Positions 17,206-25,255 of a stretch of DNA of 51,429 nucleotides are shown piece by piece. The translations under genes and the position numbers were made by a program. Numbering within the stretch: the first letter of the stretch is position 1; each line of letters starts with the position of its first letter. Source of the stretch: Ramlibacter aquaticus. Its GTDB lineage: Bacteria > Pseudomonadota > Gammaproteobacteria > Burkholderiales > Burkholderiaceae_C. Below the pieces are notes generated by a model that was not told the origin of the DNA, did no database searches, and worked only from the letters and a program-made list of their open reading frames with translations. The stretch covers positions 1 through 51,429 of the forward strand of contig NZ_JADDOJ010000020.1 of the NCBI RefSeq assembly GCF_015159745.1, in the 5' to 3' direction.

Positions 17206-17601
17206 ATGAAAAAACAATGGGCCGCACACGCCGGCCTGGCCCTGGCCGCGGCGCTGGCCCTGTCCGGCGCGCCCGTGCAGGCCCGAAGCGCCCACGGGCA
17301 CGGCCACGCGCACCACGCAGCCGGCACGGCGCGCAGCCCGGGCCCGGCCGCCGCGGGGCATCGCAGCAGCTATGCGCAGGGCGTGGCGCGCGACAAGCAC
17401 GGCCGCATCGCCCGCGACCCGCATGCCCGTGCCGCCTTCCAGCGCAGCCACCCCTGTCCGTCCACCGGCAGGTCCTACGGCGCCTGCCCCGGCTATGTGG
17501 TGGACCATGTGCAGCCGCTCAAGCGCGGCGGCGCGGACGCGCCCGCCAACATGCAGTGGCAGACCCGGGAGGAGGCGCGCCGCAAGGACCGCACCGAGTA
17601 G
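17206..17601 (+). CDS. Secreted HNH endonuclease
   Basis: A 131-residue protein with a Sec signal peptide (cleavage near PVQA26). A His/Ala-rich linker at 29-55 follows, then the HNH domain: CPSTGRSYGACPGYVVDHVQPLKRGGADAPANMQW. Asp100-His101 and Asn115 form the beta-beta-alpha-metal core, and Cys84 and Cys94 may form a disulphide in the periplasm. Family members cut DNA with a divalent metal. Export suggests a role in DNA degradation outside the cytoplasm. ATG 17206 is preferred to the GTG one codon before, given the GGAGG spacing. It is convergent with a histidine kinase gene, 9 bases apart. Confidence 0.87.
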   Translation: MKKQWAAHAGLALAAALALSGAPVQARSAHGHGHAHHAAGTARSPGPAAAGHRSSYAQGVARDKHGRIARDPHARAAFQRSHPCPSTGRSYGACPGYVVDHVQPLKRGGADAPANMQWQTREEARRKDRTE

Positions 17602-17620
17602 GCCGGCCGCTCAGGCCGGC
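17602..17620. terminator. Hairpin between convergent HNH and histidine kinase genes
   Basis: A perfect 7-bp stem GCCGGCC/GGCCGGC with a GCTCA loop lies exactly where the two convergent genes meet and includes the kinase stop codon. A bidirectional terminator is likely, although no T-tract is present. Confidence 0.5.
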
Positions 17621-19731
17621 AGCGCCGCGTCCACGGCCGGCAGTTCGACGTGGAAGGTCGCACCCTCGCCCAGGCGCGATTCCACCCAGATGCGTCCGCC
17701 GTGGCGTTCGGCGATGCGCGCGCAGGTGGCCAGGCCGATGCCGCTGCCCGTGTATTCGCGCTGCGCGTGCAGGCGCTCGAAGATGCCGAACACCTTGCGG
17801 TGGTACTCCGGCGCGATGCCGATGCCGTTGTCGCGCACGGACAGGCGCCAGCCTGCGGCCACGGCCACGGCCTGCACCTCGACGCGCGGCGGAATGCCCT
17901 CGCGCCGGTAGTGGACCGCATTGGCGATCAGGTTCTGCAGCAGCTGCACCAGCTCCCCGTGCACGCCCCACACGCGCGGCAGGGGCCCCAGCTGCACCGT
18001 GGCGCCCGCCTCGTCGATGCTGGCCTGCACCAGGGCCAGGGCTTCCTGGGCTACGTCGTCCAGCGCCACTGGCTGCAGCCGGGCCGCCTGCGCGTTGAGG
18101 CGTGCGAAGGCGAGCAGCGAGCCGGTGAGGTGGTCGAGCTGGCGCACCGCGCGCAGGCAGCGGTGCACCAGGTCCTGGCGGCGTTCGGCCGGCAGCGCGG
18201 GCTGCTCGGCCATGACCCCCAGGAAGCCCTGCAGGGTGCGCAGCGGCGAGCGCATGTCGTGGGAGGCGACCGAGGCGAAGCGCTGCAGGTCCTCGTTGGA
18301 GCGCAGCAGCTCGTCGCGGGTGCGCTCCTCCTGGGTCACGTCGCGCAGGATCACCGTGAGGAAGCCCTGCCCTTCGGCCAGGCCGCGCGAAACCGACGCC
18401 TGGACGGGGAAGCTCTCGCCGTCGCTGCGCAGGCCGCGCAGGGACGTCGTCTGCCAGTCCAGCTCGTCCTGCACGGCCACCCAGTCGGGCACCAGCACCT
18501 GCAGCGGCTGGCCCATCACCACGTCGGGCGGCCGGCCGAACATGGCGGCGGCCGCCGGGTTGAAGACCTCGATGCGGTGGTCCGGCCCGAGCACGATGAC
18601 CGCGTCCACCGCGGTGTCGATGATGGCCCGCAGGCGGGCCCGGCTGCTGTCCGAGGCCGAGAGGGCCGCCCGCAACTGGCGGTCGGTGGCGGCCAGCACG
18701 CCCGCCACCTCCACCGCCTCGCGGAACACCAGGCGCGGCGGCGTCTGGCCGGCGCTGCCCGGGTGGGTGGCCGTGCGGGCCAGGCCGGCCATGGCGTCGG
18801 CGATGCGGCCGCCGAGCTTGCGCGCCAGCGCCAGGCTGCCCAGCAGGGTGAGCAGGGCCGCGGCGGCGAGCCAGCCCAGGGTGCGCAGCAAGGGCTGCCA
18901 CAGCGCGTCGCGCGGGATGCCGATGCTCACCGTCCAGCCGGTGGCGGGGGAGCGGTGGTAGGCGGTGAGGGCCTGGGCACCGGCGAGGTTGGTCATCATG
19001 GCCACCCCGCCGGGGCGCAGGCGCAGGGCCTCGCGCAGGGCGGGCTCCGCGGGCAGGCCGACGAAGCGCTGGTCGGGCATGCGCGCGGCGATCACGTCCT
19101 GGCGGTCCAGCACCGTGGCCACCCAGCCCTCGGGCAGTTCCTGCTCGGCCAGCACGGCCTGCAGTTGATGCGGCGTCAGGCTGGCGCCCAGCACGTAGCG
19201 CTGGCCGTCCGTGCTGCGGGCGGGCACGCCGATGGCGCTGAGCCAGTCGCCGAGCACGGGCCCGCGGAACATGTTCCGGATGACGGGCTGCTGCGTGCGC
19301 AGCACCTCTTCGCGAAAGGCACTGGGCGGTTCATGGGGCAGGAGCCGGCCCTCGGGCACCAGCGTGTTGAGCACCTGCGCGCCGTCCTCGCGCACCAGCA
19401 CCATGTTCACCGCATCCATGGTGCGCTGGAACTCCATCGCATGGCTGCGCAGGCGCGGCAGGGTCGCGGGGTCCACCGCCTCGGCCAGCGCGAAGGCCTG
19501 CAGGCCGGTCTGCAGGCGCAGCAGGCGGTTGTCCATGGCACTGGAGAGCGAGGCCGCCGCGGCGGTGAGGCTGGACTCCACGGCGCGCCAGGCCATCCAG
19601 TAGCCGGTGCCCAGAGCCACCGCCGCGAAGATCGCCGCCGGCAGCGCGGCACTGAGCACCAGCGCATTCAGGCGCTGGCGGATGGTGGGAACGGGCCGGG
19701 CCAAGTCCAGGCCGGCAGGACGACTGCTCAT
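17611..19731 (-). CDS. PAS-domain sensor histidine kinase
   Basis: A 706-residue membrane kinase from ATG 19731. It has TM1 near residues 22-45, a periplasmic sensor of about 230 residues (double-Cache-like by its placement and motifs such as GWVATVLDRQDVIAAR), and TM2 near 283-303. A linker follows, then a PAS domain (366-465; IIDTAVDAVIVLGPDHRIEVFN), a HisKA helix with phospho-acceptor His491 in SHDMRSPLR, and a HATPase domain. The ATPase has Asn604, G1 box DNGIGIA (634-640) and G2 box GSGIGLA (662-668). No receiver domain and no adjacent response regulator gene are seen, so it is an orphan. The longer upstream reading frame is dnaE2 antisense and was rejected. Confidence 0.92.
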   Translation of the reverse strand: MSSRPAGLDLARPVPTIRQRLNALVLSAALPAAIFAAVALGTGYWMAWRAVESSLTAAAASLSSAMDNRLLRLQTGLQAFALAEAVDPATLPRLRSHAMEFQRTMDAVNMVLVREDGAQVLNTLVPEGRLLPHEPPSAFREEVLRTQQPVIRNMFRGPVLGDWLSAIGVPARSTDGQRYVLGASLTPHQLQAVLAEQELPEGWVATVLDRQDVIAARMPDQRFVGLPAEPALREALRLRPGGVAMMTNLAGAQALTAYHRSPATGWTVSIGIPRDALWQPLLRTLGWLAAAALLTLLGSLALARKLGGRIADAMAGLARTATHPGSAGQTPPRLVFREAVEVAGVLAATDRQLRAALSASDSSRARLRAIIDTAVDAVIVLGPDHRIEVFNPAAAAMFGRPPDVVMGQPLQVLVPDWVAVQDELDWQTTSLRGLRSDGESFPVQASVSRGLAEGQGFLTVILRDVTQEERTRDELLRSNEDLQRFASVASHDMRSPLRTLQGFLGVMAEQPALPAERRQDLVHRCLRAVRQLDHLTGSLLAFARLNAQAARLQPVALDDVAQEALALVQASIDEAGATVQLGPLPRVWGVHGELVQLLQNLIANAVHYRREGIPPRVEVQAVAVAAGWRLSVRDNGIGIAPEYHRKVFGIFERLHAQREYTGSGIGLATCARIAERHGGRIWVESRLGEGATFHVELPAVDAALPA

Positions 19732-19776
19732 CCATGCGATCCTAACGCGTGCCCCTGGCGGTCCCGGGGCGTGCGG

Positions 19777-19793
19777 ACCGGGAGAAACCCGGT
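19777..19793 (-). terminator. Hairpin just after dnaE2
   Basis: ACCGGG and CCCGGT form a 6-bp stem with an AGAAA loop, touching the dnaE2 stop codon. It lacks a T-tract on either strand and could mark the end of the mutasome operon. Confidence 0.35.
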
Positions 19794-22700
19794 CAATGGA
19801 AGTCGCGGCTGGTGCGCGGCTGCCGGGCCAGGCGGCCCAGCAGGGGCGTGAGGTCCTGCAGGTGCTCTGCGATGAGGTTGCGCACATTGCCGGTGGCTTC
19901 GTCGCGCTGCCAGCGGCCGGACACGGCCAGCAGGCGCGAGCGCAGGAGCGCATCGCGCTGCTTCTCGCGCACCGATTTCCAGACGATGACGTTGATGGGC
20001 CCGGTCTCGTCCTCCAGGGTGACGAAGATGGTGCCGTTGGCGGTCTGCGGCTGCTGGCGCACGGTGACGATGCCGCAGGTGCGCACGGCCCGGCCGCTGG
20101 GCAGGTCCTGCAGCTCGGCGGCGCTCATCAGCTTCATGCGACGCAGCCGTTCGCGCAGCAGCGCCAGCGGGTGGCGTCGCAGGGTGAGGCCCAGCGAGGC
20201 GTAGTCGAAGACGATCTCCTCGCCCTCGCCCGCCTGGGGCAGTTCCAGCGAGGGCTCGTTCACCGAGGCTTCCCGCAGCATGGCGGGTGCACGGCGCAGG
20301 GCCGAGGCATCCCAGACCTGCTGGCGGCGGTGGCCGGAGAGCGATTTCAAGGCGTCGGCAGCGGCCAGGGCGTTCAGGTCGCGCACGTCCAGGCCGGCGC
20401 GCAGGGCCAGGTCCTCGGTGCTGCTGAAGCCGCCCTGCTGGCGTGCGACGACGATGCGCTCGGCACTGGTCTGCGGCAGGTGGGCCACCATGCGCAAGCC
20501 CAGGCGCACCGTGTCCGCCGAGCCGGGCACTCGGGAACGAGGCTCGGCGTCCGAGGGGGAAACGCTGCAGTCCCAGCCGGAAAAGGACACGTCCGGCGGC
20601 AGCACCACGATGCCGTGGCGCCTGCCGTCCTGCACCAGCTGCGAGGGCGAATAGAAACCCATGGGCTGGGAATTGAGCAGCGCGGCCAGGAAGCAGGCGG
20701 GCTCGTGGCACTTGAGCCAGCTGCTCATGTAGGCCAGCAGGGCGAAGCTGTAGGCATGGCTTTCCGGGAAGCCGTATTCGCCGAAGCCCTCGATCTGGCG
20801 GAAGATGCGCTGCGCGAAGTCCTCGCTGTAGCCCTTCTGGCGCATGCCCTGCAACAGGCGCTGCTCGAAGCGGTCCACGCCGCCCTTGCGCTTCCAGGCG
20901 GCCATGGCGCGGCGCAAGGCATCGGCCTCGGTGGCGCTGAAGCCCGCCGCCACCATCGCGATCTGCATCACCTGCTCCTGGAAGATGGGGATGCCCAGGG
21001 TGCGCGCCAGCGGCGCCTGCAAGGCCGGCACCTCGCTGTCGCTGGTGCTGCGCTCGTACACGATGGGTTCGCCGCGGGCCACGCGCTCGCGGGCCTGCAG
21101 GTAGGGGTGGACCATGCCGCCCACGATGGGCCCGGGCCGCACGATGGCCACCTCCACCACCAGGTCGTAGAAGCGGCGCGGCTTCAGGCGCGGCAGCATG
21201 CTCATCTGGGCCCGGCTCTCGATCTGGAACACGCCCACCGTGTCGGCGCGGCAGATCATCTCGAAGGTGGCCGCGTCCTCGGGCGGGATGTCGTAGCGGC
21301 CGAAGGGCCGGCCGCGCGCCTGGGACACCATGGCCATGCACCGTTGCAAGGCCGTGAGCATGCCCAGCGCCAGCACGTCGACCTTCATCAGGCCCATGTC
21401 CTCCAGGTCGTCCTTGTCCCACTGGATGACGGAGCGGTCGGGCATGGCGGCGTTCTCCACCGGCACCAGGCGGGTGAGCAGCGTCTGCGTGAGCACGAAG
21501 CCCCCCACGTGCTGGCTGAGGTGCCGCGGGAAGCCCAGCAGTTCCCAGGTGAGCGAGAGCCAGTGGGCCACCTGGTGCTGCGGCAGCGCGATGCCCAGCG
21601 ATGCGGCCAGATCGGCCAGGCGCTGCACCGCCAGCCTGTCCTCGAACCAGTGGTGGTCCTTGGCGAAGGCGTCCACCAGGGCCAGGGGGATGCCCATGGC
21701 CAGGCCCACGTCGCGGATCGCGCTGCGGGTGCGGTAGCAGATGACCACGGCGGCGATGGCGGCCCGGTCGCGGCCGTACTTGCGGTAGATGTACTGGATC
21801 ACCTGCTCGCGCCGCTCGTGCTCGAAATCCACGTCGATGTCGGGCGGCTCGTTGCGCCTGTCGGTGCTGATGAAGCGCTCCAGCAGGGGCTCCGAATGCA
21901 TGGGGTCCATCGCGGTGATGCCCAGGCAGAAGCAGACCACGGAGTTGGCCGCCGAGCCCCGCCCCTGGCACAGGATGCCCTCGCTCTCGGCAAAGCGCAC
22001 GATGTCGTGCACCGTGAGGAAGAACATCTCGTACTGGCACTCGGCGATCAGGGCGAGCTCTTTCTCCAGCAGCTGGCGCACCCGCTGCGGGATGCCCTGC
22101 GGGTAGCGCCTCTTGGCGCCTTCGTAGCTCAGCTGGCGCAGGCCCTGCGCCGGTGTCAGGCCGGGCGGCACGGTCTCCAGCGGGTAGTTGTAGCGCACCT
22201 CGCGGATGTCGAAGCGGCAGCGCCGCTGCACCTCCTGCGTGGCCCGCAGCAGGTCGGCCGGAAAGCTTTCGGCGATGCGCGAGCGTTGCCGCAGGTGGCG
22301 CTCGGCATTGCCCTGCAACGCGGTGCCGCATTCGGCGACCGGCTTGCCCAGGCGCACGGCGGTGAGCACGTCCTGCAGGGGCTTGCGCGAGCGCAGGTGC
22401 ATGTGCACGTCGCCACTGGCGACCAGGGCCAGGCCCGAGGCCCGGCCCGCAGCGCGCATCTGCGAGAGCCACAGGTCGTCGTCCACCGCATGCGGCAACT
22501 CCACCGCCAGCCAGGCATGCTCGCCCCACCAGTGGCGCAGCTGCAAAAGGCGACGTGCCAGGGCCTGGCCATCGAAGGCGGGACCGGCCTCGCGGCGCGG
22601 GGCGAACAGCACCTCGCACCCCGAGAGCAAGGAGAAATCGCTCTCGGACCAGCCCACCTTGTAGGCGCCCTTGGGGGCCGCGCGCCTGGCATGGGTGATG

Positions 22701-23113
22701 AACTGGCACAGGCCGCCCCATCCCGCCAGGTCGCGGGCGATGGCCACCAGCCGCCCATCGCCCATGTCGAACTCGGCACCGAACATCAGCTGGAAGGGAC
22801 GCAGCCGGGGGTTGCCCGGATCCTGGGCGTCCAGGCGTTCGATGTAGGCGCGGTACTCGTTCCAGCCCGACCAGGCCCGCACCACGCCCGCCACCGAGCA
22901 TTCGTCCGTGAGGGCCAGGCCGCTGTAGCCGAGGTTGAAGGCCCGGCGCACGAGTTCCTGCGGATGCGAGGCGCCGCGCTGGAAGCTGAAGTTGCTGATG
23001 CAGTGCAGCTCGGCGTAGTCGGGCAGGCGCTCCCCCCCGGGCGTGAGCACGGGGGGCAGCTCGCGCGCCTCGTCGAGCACGGCGGACGGCGGCTTGGCCT
23101 GGATCTCAGGCAT
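19793..23113 (-). CDS. dnaE2: Error-prone DNA polymerase DnaE2
   Basis: A 1106-residue C-family polymerase. The N-terminal PHP domain begins YAELHCISNFSFQRGASHPQEL. Palm motifs are CQGRGSAAN (382-390) and PDIDVDF (424-430), with Asp425 and Asp427 as catalytic metal ligands. An OB-fold region lies near the C-terminus (GIVTVRQQPQTANGTIFVTLED). The ending, with NLIAEHLQDLTPLLGRL, is typical of DnaE2 rather than DnaE1, as is the shorter length. It performs mutagenic translesion synthesis with ImuA and ImuB. Its ATG overlaps the imuB stop by 8 bases, so it is last in a LexA-controlled imuA-imuB-dnaE2 operon. Confidence 0.96.
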   Translation of the reverse strand: MPEIQAKPPSAVLDEARELPPVLTPGGERLPDYAELHCISNFSFQRGASHPQELVRRAFNLGYSGLALTDECSVAGVVRAWSGWNEYRAYIERLDAQDPGNPRLRPFQLMFGAEFDMGDGRLVAIARDLAGWGGLCQFITHARRAAPKGAYKVGWSESDFSLLSGCEVLFAPRREAGPAFDGQALARRLLQLRHWWGEHAWLAVELPHAVDDDLWLSQMRAAGRASGLALVASGDVHMHLRSRKPLQDVLTAVRLGKPVAECGTALQGNAERHLRQRSRIAESFPADLLRATQEVQRRCRFDIREVRYNYPLETVPPGLTPAQGLRQLSYEGAKRRYPQGIPQRVRQLLEKELALIAECQYEMFFLTVHDIVRFAESEGILCQGRGSAANSVVCFCLGITAMDPMHSEPLLERFISTDRRNEPPDIDVDFEHERREQVIQYIYRKYGRDRAAIAAVVICYRTRSAIRDVGLAMGIPLALVDAFAKDHHWFEDRLAVQRLADLAASLGIALPQHQVAHWLSLTWELLGFPRHLSQHVGGFVLTQTLLTRLVPVENAAMPDRSVIQWDKDDLEDMGLMKVDVLALGMLTALQRCMAMVSQARGRPFGRYDIPPEDAATFEMICRADTVGVFQIESRAQMSMLPRLKPRRFYDLVVEVAIVRPGPIVGGMVHPYLQARERVARGEPIVYERSTSDSEVPALQAPLARTLGIPIFQEQVMQIAMVAAGFSATEADALRRAMAAWKRKGGVDRFEQRLLQGMRQKGYSEDFAQRIFRQIEGFGEYGFPESHAYSFALLAYMSSWLKCHEPACFLAALLNSQPMGFYSPSQLVQDGRRHGIVVLPPDVSFSGWDCSVSPSDAEPRSRVPGSADTVRLGLRMVAHLPQTSAERIVVARQQGGFSSTEDLALRAGLDVRDLNALAAADALKSLSGHRRQQVWDASALRRAPAMLREASVNEPSLELPQAGEGEEIVFDYASLGLTLRRHPLALLRERLRRMKLMSAAELQDLPSGRAVRTCGIVTVRQQPQTANGTIFVTLEDETGPINVIVWKSVREKQRDALLRSRLLAVSGRWQRDEATGNVRNLIAEHLQDLTPLLGRLARQPRTSRDFH

Positions 23114-24389
23114 AGAAGCCCTGCAGGAACCATTCCTCGCTGCGCAGCCCGGTGACGGGATGCAGTCCGCGTTCGCGGAAGATCCAGACCAGGCCCCATT
23201 GCGGGCTGCGGGCGATGAAATAGTCGCGCAGCGCGGCCCCGCCCTCCTCCCACCAGGCGGTTTCCAGGCGGTAGAGACGGGTCAGGCGTCGCAGGGGCGA
23301 GGCGCCGTCACTGGGGCGCCCCCCCAGGAGCTGGAGCCGGCGCGGGCGCGGCAGCAGCCAGGTGGGGAAGACGGCATCGGGCGCCGCCACCTCCTGCCGC
23401 GGCTGCCCCCGGCGCGCGGGCCGCCAGCGCTGGCTGAATTCCGGCCGGTGGTCGGACACCGCCTCGGCCACGCGCACCTGGTCTTCGCCCAGCCGGGTGC
23501 TGATGCGTTCGATGAACTGGTGCAGCGGCTCGCCGGGCCGGTTGTCCTCGGGCAGCAGGCTGGCGGGCAGGCCGCCCCAGGGCTGCGTCTCCAGGCTGCG
23601 CAGCCGCAGGTGGCTGGCCGGCGCGGCCAGGGGGGTGCGTGCAAGCTGCTCGCGCACCAGGCGCAGCAGGTGTTCCGTGGCCTGGGCGGGCTGGGCGGTG
23701 CGCACCTCGATCGCCTCGGTGCGCGGCAGGGCCTGGCCATCGAGCTTGCGCAGGTCCAGCGCCCATTCAAGCGAGAACGCCGTGATGCCGCGGTTGCGCG
23801 CGCGCAGCCAGGCCTGCAGGCGCCCCAGCAGCAGCTCGGCCGCATGGACCAGTTCGGGCGCCGTCGTCGCCAGGGACACCAGCTCCGCCTGCAGGTCGAA
23901 ATCCTCGGGCAAGGCCAGCCATTCATGGGCCTCGGGCACCTGGCCCCAGGCCTGGTCGAGCGCGCGCAGCAGCGAGGCGCCGAAGCGCCGCGAGACCCCC
24001 TGGCGCGGCAGGGCACGCAGATCCGCCCAGCTGCGGCAGCCGATGCGCTCCAGGGTGCCCAGGTGGGGCTGTGCCGCGTCCAGCACGTCCAGCGGCAAGC
24101 CCTCGGGCAGCGAGGACGGCAAGGCCCGTGATTCGCGTCGCAGGCGCAGCGTGGCCAGGGCCGCGAGGGAGCTGGCGCCCGTGCCCCAGGCGATCACAGG
24201 CGGTGCGCCGTCCTGCCGGAACAGCCGGCGCATCAGGCGCTGTCTGCCGCCCCAGAGCCGCTCGCAGCCGGCCACCTCCAGCACCAGCGCCTCGGCCAGC
24301 CGGGCCACCCGCGGGCTGAAGCGCAGGCAACGCCAGGACCAGGCCTGCAGGTCTGCCTCATGCGAGGGCTGCAGTGCGATCCAGAACAT
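23106..24389 (-). CDS. imuB: ImuB, catalytically inactive Y-family polymerase-like protein
   Basis: A 427-residue protein starting at ATG 24389. It opens near the Y-family palm: LRFSPRVARLAEALVLEVAGCERLWGG, where active Y polymerases would carry the acidic metal ligands, which ImuB proteins lack. A helix-hairpin-helix region follows (LERIGCRSWADLRALPRQGVSRRFG), then a little-finger-like part and a C-terminal FFARSPQWGLVWIFRERG-like motif (visible as YFIARSPQWGLVWIFRE). It acts as the hub joining ImuA, DnaE2 and the beta clamp. It overlaps imuA by 32 bases. It is somewhat shorter than many ImuB proteins, as the first palm strand is trimmed. Confidence 0.93.
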   Translation of the reverse strand: MFWIALQPSHEADLQAWSWRCLRFSPRVARLAEALVLEVAGCERLWGGRQRLMRRLFRQDGAPPVIAWGTGASSLAALATLRLRRESRALPSSLPEGLPLDVLDAAQPHLGTLERIGCRSWADLRALPRQGVSRRFGASLLRALDQAWGQVPEAHEWLALPEDFDLQAELVSLATTAPELVHAAELLLGRLQAWLRARNRGITAFSLEWALDLRKLDGQALPRTEAIEVRTAQPAQATEHLLRLVREQLARTPLAAPASHLRLRSLETQPWGGLPASLLPEDNRPGEPLHQFIERISTRLGEDQVRVAEAVSDHRPEFSQRWRPARRGQPRQEVAAPDAVFPTWLLPRPRRLQLLGGRPSDGASPLRRLTRLYRLETAWWEEGGAALRDYFIARSPQWGLVWIFRERGLHPVTGLRSEEWFLQGFYA

Positions 24390-25089
24390 CCGGGCGCTCC
24401 GAGGGAAGGGGCTGGCCTGCCACGATGCTGCGCCCGGACCGGGCGGCCAGCAGGGCCGACAGGCGCGGCGGATGGGCGGCCAGGCGCAGCGGTGCGGCCA
24501 GCGGGGGACCGCGGCGTTTGAGCACCTCGACCTGCAGCGAGGTTTCGTCACGCTGCAGCGCCAGCCGCACCTGGGCGGGGGACGATTCGGCTCGACAGGC
24601 CAGGCCGCGGAAGACGAAGAGCAGCTTGGCATGCTGCGCAGCCGCCAGGTGCAGCCGCCGCAGTTCGGCCTGTCGCACCTGGGGCAGCCAGGCCAGCACC
24701 GCGCTCACCTCGCGGCAGCGCAGGCCCTGCTCGCAGGCCCACAGGCAGGCGGCGGGCTTGGGCGCATCGATGCGGATCAGCCGCGACAAGGACAGCCCCT
24801 GCGAGGCCAGCGCCGGCCCGAAGGGCTCGTGCGGGGGGGCCACGAGCACCACGGGCCCGTCCGGGGCGGCAGCCAGGCCGGGCAGCACCAGCTGCCATTC
24901 GAGGCGGGCGGACGGCGGCTGCAGCACCTCCACCAGGCTGCCCACCGGCCAGCCGCCCCCGGGCAGCACCGCGTCCAGCGCGGGATGGCCGGTGGGCACG
25001 GCCTGGCCGGCCAGGCCGGCCATCTCCGTCGCCTTCCACACCTGGGGATGGGAAGGCGCTTCACGGGGCTGGACGGCAGCACGGGACAT
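24358..25089 (-). CDS. imuA: ImuA, RecA/SulA-like accessory protein of the mutasome
   Basis: A 243-residue protein from ATG 25089. It contains VPTGHPALDAVLPGGGWPVGSLVEVL, the RecA-like N-terminal signature of ImuA, and LRIDAPKPAACLWACEQGLRC-type segments (visible as IRIDAPKPAACLWACEQ). The Walker A-like loop is degenerate. It is the first gene of the operon with imuB and dnaE2. A LexA box lies 43 bases upstream of the start, so it should be induced by DNA damage. The longer frame starting at 25233 would run through the LexA site and was rejected. Confidence 0.92.
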   Translation of the reverse strand: MSRAAVQPREAPSHPQVWKATEMAGLAGQAVPTGHPALDAVLPGGGWPVGSLVEVLQPPSARLEWQLVLPGLAAAPDGPVVLVAPPHEPFGPALASQGLSLSRLIRIDAPKPAACLWACEQGLRCREVSAVLAWLPQVRQAELRRLHLAAAQHAKLLFVFRGLACRAESSPAQVRLALQRDETSLQVEVLKRRGPPLAAPLRLAAHPPRLSALLAARSGRSIVAGQPLPSERPDVLDRTAALA

Positions 25090-25131
25090 GGCGGGAAGGC
25101 GGGGGAAACCGGAAAGAATGGCTGGCAACGT

Positions 25132-25147
25132 CTGTATGTTTATACAG
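25132..25147. promoter_or_regulatory. LexA (SOS) operator
   Basis: CTGT-ATGTTTAT-ACAG is a perfect CTGT-N8-ACAG LexA site in the best AT-rich patch of this gap. It lies 43 bases upstream of imuA. On the minus strand it contains a TATAAA -10-like element, so LexA would block RNA polymerase. The ABC exporter gene starts 109 bases away on the other side and may share this control. Confidence 0.9.
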
Positions 25148-25255
25148 TACTTTTCCCGCCCCCGGAAGCCCGAAGTGCAAAGGGTTCTGACACAATCGCC
25201 GGCTCCCCAAAAACTGCACGGACCGGCCCACAAGGCTCGGTCGCGAGGAATTGCC

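Noticed and set aside
19607..23155. A 1182-residue plus-strand frame across dnaE2
   Set aside because: It is an antisense shadow of dnaE2, which has all polymerase motifs; the product is His/Gln/Ala-rich with no known fold.
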